DNA from: Stereum hirsutum FP-91666 SS1
Lineage: Eukaryota; Basidiomycota; Agaricomycetes; Russulales; Stereaceae
DNA: 64,000 nucleotides
Reading direction: 5' to 3'
Assembly (NCBI RefSeq): GCF_000264905.1
Contig: NW_006763141.1
Location: 320,814 to 384,813, forward strand
In this document: positions 55,490 to 64,000 of the stretch, piece by piece
Numbering within the stretch: the stretch's first letter is position 1
How the letters are laid out: each line of letters opens with the position of its first letter
Made by a program: the position numbers and the translations under genes
The notes under the pieces: generated by a model
What the model was told of the DNA's origin: nothing
Database searches by the model: none
Seen by the model: the letters and a program-made list of their open reading frames with translations, nothing else

Positions 55490-58400
55490 CTATGCCTTCA
55501 GATTGTGCATCCTAAAGCAGTTCACACACATCCCCGTCGCCTTGAACTGATTCTGCACAAAGTCCCTACAATCACCCGTCTCCCCATCCGGTAATGTCAC
55601 CGCACTGTGGAAGGGCGTCGGTTTCTGTCCAATTCCCCCGTACCCGTTGCCATTCTGTTCTGACGTGTGAACGGAAGCGTTGGTCATACCATTGTTCATC
55701 ATCGTACTTGTAGTCGCACGGCGTGGGGGTGGAGGTGGCGGAGGCATCTTCCTTCCGGTATCACTCGGTCTCCTGGGCAAGAGGGGCGGTATGAGTCCGG
55801 AGAGCGAGGTTGGGGCTGGTGTGGGCGTAGGTGGCGCTGAACTCTGCCTCGCCATGGCGGCAGCTTTGAGTAGCAGATCGTCATTGTCGAACTCGTCGAC
55901 GGCGACGGCAGGTACGAGTCTCGCGCGTTCGTGCTCCGAGTCTTCTGCGGCGGAGGAGAGGATAGACTCCGTATCGTAAAAGCCACCAGTATGCGTGGGT
56001 GAGACGACGTTGTTGTGGTCGCCGAAAGGGTGGTCTTCGGCGTCGGATTGCGTCGAGTCTCGATGATGGCTGGTATCATTACGAGATAACGAGGCATCCA
56101 GAAGGGAGGGTTTGGAGTTGGAGCTATCCGATGATGGACCCTTCACACTACTCGCCAACGAGCCGGCATGAGATCCCCCAGCAGCACCATTCCCTCCAAA
56201 CAGACTGCTCCTCCTGCTATTCGATGCCGAAGCCTTCGACCTTGAAGTGGGCGAACCCGACTCGACAACTTCGACATGACCCGTCGGGAACAACCCTTTC
56301 ACGCCCCCTAGCTCTCCCATCCACCACCCTTCCAACACCTCATTGACTACGAAGATTTCATCTCCCGCCTTGAACGACAACTCGTCCACAGATCCCGTGA
56401 AATCTTGAAGTGCCCTCACGACCTTCCGCCTATCCTTCTCCGATCCCGGGCCGGGGAGCTTGAGCATCCTCCCGGGTACAATGGGCGACGAGTTGTTCGA
56501 TTTCGATTTATTCGACTTGCCGCCGAGCACGCTTCCAAGTCCGAAACCAGTCGAAAGCGATGAGGTCGATCGTTCAGGATGCTCGTCTTCGTCTTCGTCG
56601 TCGCCATCCGAATCTTTGAGGTTATTGAACGTATCCTTCTTCCCCCTCAAACTACTCGTCCACCCCGAAACGCTCTTCTTTTTCCTCTCCTTCTCCCGCT
56701 CCCTCTCTACTGCACTCCCCGTGCTATCAGACCTCTTCCTATTACCACCACCGCCTTCCGTTTTCGTGCTCTTCATACTCTTCGTACTTTTCCCGCTTTT
56801 TCCACTCCGGTTGCTCGTCCTCGAGGCAGGTCTAGACGGTGCCTTCGCACTAGCCGCACCATGACTACTCCGTCGTTTAGTGGTTGTATCCGTCTTTGTA
56901 GAACGTATTGAGGAGCGTCTCGAATGAGAGGGCCGTGGACCGTCGTCATCGCTGATCTCTTCATCCTCGTCCGAGTCGGTCTCTTCGTCTGAAGCGGTCC
57001 TATCCGAGTCCGAATCGTGGCGATGATTCGAAGGTTTCGTTTTGGTCGGAGGTGCTCTGGAGATCATGGAGCGGATGGACCCGAAACGGCTGGACGACGC
57101 AGGAGCGGAGGCTTCCTTGTCTTTGTCTTTGTCCTTGTCCTTGTCGTGTTCCTTGCTATCGTGTTTATGAGGTGCAGTAACTCGGTCTTTAGATTTTGTG
57201 CGGGAATGAGTGTGTTCTGCAGAGCCGTCGTCCTGGTCGTCATCGACAGAGGAGTGGGAGAAGTTGTGCATCGGGCCTGTAGGGCGGCGGAAGTTGACTT
57301 TATCGAGCATGTGGCTGAAGAACGGAAAGCCATGCCAGGCAGACATATATTAGTCAAGGCGCGAGGGAATAAGAAAAAGAAAGAGATTAATGACAGAATG
57401 GAAGAGACGCACTCGTCGACCCAGTTCTCCTTCACGTCCTTCAGCACCTCAGCGTACTGCTCCGCGAAATTGAGCTCTAGCTCCAGGAACCGCTTCACTT
57501 CTCGGAGTTCATCGATCTCGTTCTCCTGAATTGCGACGATGCGAGCTTTTATGTCTTCAGCACTTTCCTCGCTACAACAGCGATCACCACATGCAAAGAG
57601 AGTGGCATGTCAGTAACACATTACGAACCACGAGGCATAATATGGGATGGGTGGAGTAGGAAAGAGCAATGTGCGAGTAGACGTACTATCGAGTCTGTGC
57701 CTTCTCGAGCTCCTCCTCCGCCTCTCGCCGGTCTTTCTCCTTCTCCTTCTTGTTATGCTTCGACTTCTCCATTCTCGTAAGTGCGGCATCGTAGTTCAAT
57801 CTATCCAACCATGTCCACACAAAATCAACGTCAATACCGGGTACAGTCGGAACACAGCCGACTGGGAAGCGAAGTGGCGTGTAATGTGGCGCTGGATTGT
57901 GGCGCAGTAGAGAAAGAACATACCTCCGTGACTCGAGCTTCTTCCTCTCGTTTTCGTAATCTTTCACCTCGTCAACAAACTTCTCCATTGATCGGAGGAA
58001 TGTGTCTTGGAAAGTCAACGCATAGGCTTCTTGCAGTGTCGCAACCTTACAATGTGCGCGTCCGAGCTTGACTAGAGCCGAACCTGCACACACGTCGCCA
58101 GACCACGTATGTCAAGTCACAATGACGGTTATCACCACACCCACACCAGAGAACAAGCCATGCATGAGTGTGGAGTTCGTGTTCCAACAATAGCCCACTC
58201 TCGGCCAAGAGAAATGCGAACGTACCGAATGCGGACTCTTCTCCGATTTCCTCTCCATGCGTTATCATCACGATACCCAGCGCGTCTCGCACAGAGAGCT
58301 TCTCAGGTTCGTCGAGTGCTTCTGACACTTTCTTCTTGGACAGCTGGTGGTGATATTCGAGAGAGGCGATTTGGAGTCTGAAATGCCAGCAGCGCCGCAC

Positions 58401-58800
58401 ATCACGGAACATGCATCGCAAGGGATGAACAGTGAAGGATCGGCAGAGATAGATTGTTTCAAAACGAAAGAAGACGTTTTGATCATGAGTATGGAAGATG
58501 TGAAGGACAGAAAGCGAGAGGCTGACCTTTGCAGCCCTTCCTTTCGCAACTCGACATCCTGTTCGAGTTCGCGAGCTTCGTCTGTGATGTTACTCTTATC
58601 CTTCGACGAGATAACTTCGCCAGCCCACTAAACAAAACAAAGACCGCGTCAGATATCCATCACGGCACATGCCTTCATATAGCGCAAAACATACCTGTCG
58701 GAATCTTCCAAGCTACGTGGCCGACGAACCATAACCAGTCAGCTTTAAGCCGAGCCACTTTATTACCTCTAAGTAACATGCTCACCCGCTTACTAGCCAT
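55490..58800 (-). CDS. BAR-domain and SH3-domain membrane-curvature adaptor
   Basis: Predicted 847-residue endocytic or cytoskeletal adaptor. Exons on the minus strand: 58800..58786, 58712..58695, 58627..58527, 58377..58226, 58083..57924, 57800..57687, 57571..57413 and 57314..55490. Residues 1 to about 245 form a BAR domain: MASKRLGRFRQWAGEVISSK, LEYHHQLSKKKVSEAL, the charged helix RMEKSKHNKKEKEKDRREAE, and LELELNFAEQYAEVLKDVKE. A long disordered linker follows (about 260-530), rich in Lys-Asp repeats, Ser and Asp/Glu. The SH3 domain is at about 537-590 (VVRALQDFTGSVDELSFKAGD, then EGWWMGELGGVKGLFP). A Pro-rich stretch (about 770-785) and a C-terminal Cys module (GDCRDFVQN, CVNCFRMH, 823-845) end the protein. 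Exons 1 and 2 are only 15 and 18 nt. Confidence 0.9.
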
Positions 58801-59838
58801 CTCAGCAACCCAAGTAGTAGAAAGAGGACTCAAGAAATAAAAGTAAAGGGTTTAGCAAGACGAGATGGTAGTGGTTACAGAACAAGAGAGGATAGCAAGC
58901 CAAGGTACTATCTGACCACTTTCGAATTACTCTTTAGCAGCCCGACAACGCCATCCATTGAGCCCGCATCCGGAAATAGCTTACATCAAATCCGGGCACG
59001 GCTCCGTCCGGGAAACAATGACGGATTGCAAATGACCGCTGCTGGGGGCCTCCAATTGGTTGGAACAGTGAGTGCTGTGCTGCCCCTTGCTGTGTTCCTG
59101 ACCGTGCAGACGATCTCTTGTCTTTTGTTTCCGAGGATTACTGCTTTTGGGAGGTTGTCTGGGTCCTGTTAGGAGTTTTTGTTTGTCTCCGTCGATTTTT
59201 TACAGCAGTTTTTTTGGCTGTTATTGTGCGGAGGTCCACGGAGCTGGAGAATGGAGGTGATAGCCATGGGTCTAGACTCATCTGTGGGGTCGCCAAGGAA
59301 AGGGTTGTAGTGACTACACATCCGTTGTTCACGAAAGCGTCATAAAACAGCGGTGTGCAAGATCGGAAACGTCGGGTACCGTTGGGCCACATCCTTTACT
59401 TGTCATCCAAAACATATACTTACGAAAATAAACGGGCATTTAACGGACGTGGTCAACGTTCACGGAAGTCTCCTCCGGTCCATGTAGCTATCAGTTTTAC
59501 GAGTATCAGGCCATCAGCCGAAAGTCAGCGATATCTGACCTATCATGATCAGGGGAAATGATGCCCTGTGTGGCGTATCGACTTCGAACGGATGACCCAG
59601 GCCCAGGGGTTTGAAGACCTTCCTTATGCACAGGGGTCTCAGAGCACACGCCTGTTGCATATCACACACAGACACCACGTCGACGTCAAGTCACGAGCAG
59701 CTCGCCGCGGAGAACTTCAGGATGCACAAGTACAGAAAAACAAAGAATAATTACTCGCTGGTCCGTGCCGTCCGCTCGGTCCAACTTCAACATCAAAACG
59801 ACACAATCTCAGAATCACAGTTCGCTCTGAGTGACAAC
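58801..59838. other. Interval with the BAR-SH3 promoter and SNF12 3' flank
   Basis: About 1 kb between two minus-strand genes. No coding sequence is supported; short overlapping frames on both strands near 59118-59561 have no known motif. Transcription of the BAR-SH3 gene must start here. Confidence 0.4.
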
Positions 59839-61761
59839 CTAAGACTGGCCCAGTGGTTTCGCAGCAAGCCGAATTCCGTCCCCTACACAACGAACAGATA
59901 AGTGACGTCTTCGAAAGACAGTATCTTGCCAAGAAAGGGGAAGTTCGAAGAGTATGAAAACGATACTTACAGACAGCAACCGCCTCCTCCACCCAGCCCA
60001 TCTTCCAAAAATCGCTTCTGTGCAGATCCTCAGTCCGCACCGACGCACCCTCGCTCGGTCCACTGGCCAGGATACTTTCCAGGTCTCTCGATTGTGACTC
60101 GAGGAAAGTCTGGATGAATTTGGCCGGGTCGTCTGCGAAGGCTTGCATGAACTGTTTCTTGAGGATCGATGAGTGTAGCGATTGGGCGAGCAGGGCGATC
60201 TAGAACACCCACAGCATCAAACACAACACATATCAGTATGAGTAAAATGCGAAGCATATCGTGCCACGCAGAGGCTTAAGGATCAAGTTGAAGGGTCGAA
60301 AACTCGCCTTCTCATCTATCTGCATAATCTCTCTCACTCCCTCCTTCTGCACGCCCACCGTCACATTCGTCATCTTCGCCTTCAACGCCAAATCCTCCAT
60401 CTTCACCTCTATATCCAACGCCTGCGGTCGTTCTGGTGGCGGTTGCTGAGGGTTGATCGTGTAGTGTATGGTAATGGCTTCGGGGGGGCCTAGGAAGCGG
60501 TTGACGACGTCGGGAAGAATATGGAATGGAATGGCGTCGACTTGGAAGATCTGTTTGTGATGGGAATACAAGTCAAACAGTCAGTTCCACCAGCCAGTGA
60601 AAAGGAAGATCAAAAGGTAGGTGCGGGTGGGCAAGGGAAATAAGGGAGAAGACGTACAGGTCGCAGTGCAGCATCGATATGTATTCGTTTCCTATCCGCT
60701 TTATCCTGCAGCCCATTGATTTTGATGTAGTTCCACAGCGTCTGAATGACACCAGCACGGCTGTCCTCCTTGATACCGAGCACGCTTCCAAGGTCCGGAT
60801 GGACCTTGAATTGCTCTGGGTAATGTTCTACGTGCAGGAGGATACGAACTTTGGTGGGTTGGTCGCCCATGCGTCGGATTGTGAATCCGTCAAGCGGTGC
60901 ATGTGTTGCGCCGCGGTGCCACTGTAGAAAGCCGCCAATGCAGCTTTGTTAGAAAACTCGACACGTAGGATTACAGATGGCAGGGCGCACTTCAACGATA
61001 TTTCCATCGGGGTACAATGTGACGTCTCTGTCGAACTCAACGCGCATGTGCTTGATGAACGTAGAGAAAGCTCGATGCGGAGCCTTGTCTCTTGATCGTT
61101 GATTCGGCAGCTATCACCCCGTCAGTATATTATCATCCTCCACAAAGCAGTGGTAAGTAGTATTGTGAAAAATGATGGAACACACCTCTAGTAGTCTGCC
61201 TTCAATCTTGAATTGCCACGCCGGAATGCCCTGTCCTGTCTCGAAACTGGGTTCGCCGCCTGCTTCTGCGGTCTGCCATGCCTGACCGGAGACAGTGTGA
61301 GAGATAAATAGTCGGAGCGTTCTTGTTGACTGTCATATAGAAGCACATCAATATGCCACAGGGCAAAGAATGAACCAATGGTAAAATAAGCGTGAGCATC
61401 GCACGAGCAGACACGAATGTGGTAAGGGAACCGAGGTGGAGTAAGGACGTACACTGGCAGTCCTGCCCAAGGCGTCCTGTACCTCCGTCCGCTTTCGCAT
61501 CATAGTCCAGTCAAGCTTCTTCTCCATCTCTACGAGGTCTTGGTACATTTTGGAGTCGAGTGCGAATGTGGGGTCTGCGAGGATGGATGGAGGAAGGTTA
61601 CGGTCTACAAGCTTGCGCTTCCTGTTGGGTGCGAGGAAGAGAGAAGAGGTCGAATGTTGGAGTGTCGTGATGGCGAGATAAATGTTGTATTAGTTATGGA
61701 GCTTGGAGAGAAGGCGACTGGAGACGCACTTGGGAAGCTTTTGACCGTCGACGGGATTCAT
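59839..61761 (-). CDS. SNF12: SWIB-domain subunit of a SWI/SNF-type remodeller (SNF12/RSC6/SMARCD)
   Basis: Subunit of SWI/SNF or RSC chromatin-remodelling complexes in the nucleus. Exons on the minus strand: 61761..61730, 61621..61453, 61329..61186, 61110..60991, 60921..60658, 60550..60308, 60199..59971 and 59882..59839; 414 residues in phase. It starts MNPVDGQKLPKKRKLVDRN, a probable nuclear localisation signal, then LDWTMMRKRTEVQDAL and LRLFISHTVSGQAWQ, the conserved N-terminal SMARCD region. The SWIB/MDM2 domain spans about residues 188-262 (QFKVHPDLGSVLGIKEDSR, TLWNYIKINGLQDKADRK, VNRFLGPPEAI). The C-terminal helical part IALLAQSLHSSILKKQ resembles the SMARCD coiled coil. The intron starting at 60307 has a GC donor (AAG|GCGAGT). 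It is divergent from an SNF2-family ATPase gene. Confidence 0.93.
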
Positions 61762-62178
61762 TGTGGTAGACTTCAAAGATACGAGTCCGTAGAACGATAT
61801 ACGCGTATATTACGACTGATTCCAGCAAAAATATAGCTATCCATAGAAAAACATTCTTCAGCTTACCCGCCGTTCAGAAGAACAATATTTGGGCCACTCA
61901 CCTCAAGAGCACTACAACGCGAACGAAACGAACGGCAGAAAGAGATGGCAAGCGTGGCGCGCGCTTGTCACACCCGTGACACAGATCACGAACATGGGAG
62001 ACACCCGCACGTGACTGTGTGACATTGTTGACGCGTGTGTCGCGTCGAGATTGTTTCGGAGGTTCGACCTAATCGGGCCCAGCTTCGCTCCTGTGTCAGT
62101 CTTGCTTGTGGCTCTGGCTTCGCTTTACTTTCTCTTGTATATTGTTCTCGTTCGTCTTCTTGATACACGCACTTCTCG
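61762..62178. promoter_or_regulatory. Bidirectional promoter shared by SNF12 and the SNF2-family gene
   Basis: 417 bp separate the divergent start codons. It contains an inverted repeat TGTCAC-ACCC-GTGACA at 61966-61981 and an ACGCGT box at 62031-62036 within ACGCGTGTGTCGCGTCG. CACGTG occurs at 62009-62014. These elements are consistent with cell-cycle and bHLH factor binding; the functions are inferred. Confidence 0.5.
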
Positions 62179-63955
62179 ATGACCGTCAACGCGATGAAGA
62201 AACCAGAGGCAAAGTTGAACTTGAAAGGACATGCGTATGACCAACGTATGTCTTCATCATCGCTGGCGCCTCTCTGTTTACGTGCTCATTACCGAGTCTG
62301 AACCCCCACAGGAAACAAGAGTGGTGTGGCTGCTCCTCCAGGTCAGCTAGATCACTTGGTACCCTTACGGCACAGCGCTCTAAACAATGCTTATCTCCGT
62401 AGACTGGTCCGATGACTCTGACTTCGCGCCTGGCGAGTTCGTCGAACAGGCCCCTAAGAAACCTAGAGGTAAGGGACAGGTTGGACGACGCTCGGACGCA
62501 ACCAAGACCCGAGGTCGTAGACGATCCGGCAAGGAGAAGGAAGCCGTCTATGACGATTATAAACCTGGTGCAAAGAGAATAGGTACACTCGGCTATTGAA
62601 TCTTCAAGCCAACTTTCACCAATGGAAATTTGTAGGCTCGAAATATGTAAAGAGGAAGCATGTCGTTTTAGCAGCTGAGAATCCTCTGCTAGAATTCTTC
62701 GGTCAGTTCGCTTTTTCCTCGACTTCAAAAATAGCTAGGCTAATCTTACCTATTGTGCAGATATCGACCCACTTCTTGCTGTCGAGTCCTCTGACTCGTC
62801 GGACGATGAATTGACTCCGGATGCTGACAACGAAAGAGAAGATGAGGAGGAGGAGGAAGAGGAGGAGGAGGAGGAGGAGGAGGAAGACAACGATGACTCA
62901 AGCAGTCGTCCACCAAGCCCACACCGGCCTAAACCACGAGGCTCCACAACACCAAGTGCTGCTGTTGCTGGACCTTCGACACTTGTACCAAATAGGAATA
63001 TCGAAACTGTACGACCACCTAATACCCAAGAAGAAGACAGTGTCACTGGTCCGTCCATTTTCCTCCCTCTGCTTCGCTGTGGTGACCCCTGACTTGTATT
63101 CCCTTCATAGAGCCCGAAAGCGACGTCGAGTTACCTCCACCAACCCAAACGCAACATTCATCGCCCCCTAATCTCAAACGAAAGTCTATTTACAGTAGCC
63201 CTGAGATATCTTCCGTACCTATCAAACGTGCAAGGTTTGAAACTGCAGAGGACGAAGACTCGGTGACGGAGTCCGAGAGCGAACTCGATGAGCTCCATAC
63301 TGCTCTGTTGGCCAGCGCAACAAACCCCAGTCGCACGAAGGCAGGTCGAGGTGAATATCACATTTCGCTAATAAACTAGCTCATTCCCTCATATTTCACG
63401 CTTTGCCTCATTGGATGTAGACGACAGTGATGAAGACTCTGTGACAGAGCCAGAATCCGACACAGACGACGATGAGGTATTGACCCGTCTATCTTCCATC
63501 TTTCCTTATCAATATTGACATATCGCCTTCAATAGATCGACAACACTCTTCGAACCAGACTGCCAGATCTCAAAGATGCTCTCATTCTCTCTCCACCCGC
63601 CCTGAACCCCCCGATTTATGTCCCCTCTCAATTGTCCACTAAACTTCGAGCCTACCAAATAGAAGGCGTACAGTTCCTATTCAAGAATTACTCTGAGAAT
63701 CGAGGGGTTTTGATCGGCGACGACATGGGTCTCGGTAAGACGTTGCAAGTCATCGCCTTTCTCAGCGCTATCATGCAAAAGACCGGTTCCGGAGCCTTGG
63801 ATAAAGGTAGGAGGAAGAAGTACGTGAGTAGGTTGCAAGACGGGGTCCAGTGGAAGAGAGAGCGGAAGTTACCGCCCGCGGATGCTAAGTGGGCTACTGC
63901 ATTGATCGTTGCGCCGAGCAGTGTGATGGATGTATGGACGAGGGAGTTCGACAAG
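62179..63955 (+). CDS. SNF2-family ATPase, ERCC6L2-like, 5' part (continues beyond window)
   Basis: N-terminal half of a nuclear DNA-dependent ATPase. Exons visible: 62179..62245, 62312..62341, 62403..62582, 62636..62701, 62761..63048, 63111..63350, 63421..63476 and 63536..63955, all in phase. Residues 1 to about 310 are disordered and acidic, with a poly-Glu tract and repeated EDSVTE(P/S)ESE motifs. The helicase core begins with LRAYQIEGVQFLFKNY and Walker A GDDMGLGKTLQVIAFLSAIM, then ALIVAPSSVMDVWTREFDK. GDDMGLGKT and the long basic insert before APSSV are typical of ERCC6L2 rather than Snf2 or Rad54; the missing C-terminal lobe would settle this. After EFDK the frame soon stops, so an intron is expected, and the best donor is the GC-type AAG|GCACGT at 63956. 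Confidence 0.85.
62838..62884 (+). repeat. (GAG/GAA)n microsatellite coding poly-Glu
   Basis: A purine-only run of about 47 bp in exon 5 of the SNF2-family gene encodes about 15 consecutive acidic residues. It is a likely site of length variation between strains. Confidence 0.75.
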
Positions 63956-64000
63956 GCACGTTGATATTTCTCAAAGAACGAGGTAGCGATGAGCTGTATG

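Overview
The window is a gene-dense piece of a fungal nuclear genome, almost certainly from an Agaricomycete (mushroom-forming basidiomycete). The evidence is many short introns (mostly 50-70 nt) with GT(A/G)NGT donors, two F-box genes with basidiomycete-style C-terminal regions, a D-arabinono-1,4-lactone oxidase, an Hsp70/HSPA12-like gene, and housekeeping genes with typical basidiomycete exon-intron structures. All gene models were assembled by hand from frame continuity across splice sites; most close in phase over the whole CDS. I found no rRNA, tRNA, CRISPR array or intact transposon.

Layout, left to right: the 3' part of cytosolic leucyl-tRNA synthetase (1-1687); a decayed, internally deleted amidohydrolase copy (2129-2952); two minus-strand F-box genes (3433-5804, 6381-8489); the replication factor MCM10 (8780-11521); an otubain deubiquitinase (11718-13567); the tRNA pseudouridine synthase DEG1/PUS3 (14375-16675); an NHP6-like HMG-box protein (18315-18990); an oxysterol-binding protein of the KES1/OSH4 type (20467-23481); RNA polymerase III subunit RPC2 (24311-28604); the E2 enzyme UBC7 (30126-31327); ALO1 (31765-33530, minus); an HSPA12-like Hsp70-family ATPase in 22 exons (34556-37979, minus); a 3.8-kb stretch with no recognisable gene; nucleolar NOC2 (41818-44650, minus); a METTL14/KAR4-type MT-A70 protein (45100-48015).

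Next come two tandem genes (48659-51358 and 51831-54872) for TPR-J-domain co-chaperones of the DNAJC7 type that carry an N-terminal array of CCHC zinc knuckles. They are followed by a BAR-SH3 protein (55490-58800, minus), the SWIB-domain remodeller subunit SNF12/RSC6 (59839-61761, minus), and the 5' part of an ERCC6L2-like SNF2 ATPase (62179 to the window end). The last two share a 417-bp bidirectional promoter.

The strongest unusual signals are the zinc-knuckle/TPR/J-domain tandem pair (3 versus 6 knuckles, otherwise the same exon lengths); an over-represented octamer TGTGGCGC that clusters in introns, twice as close pairs; a METTL14 homologue with a DPPF motif and a very long Met/Gly tail; GC-AG introns in four or five genes; and MluI-box-like (ACGCGT) clusters upstream of MCM10, the otubain gene and the SNF12/SNF2 pair.
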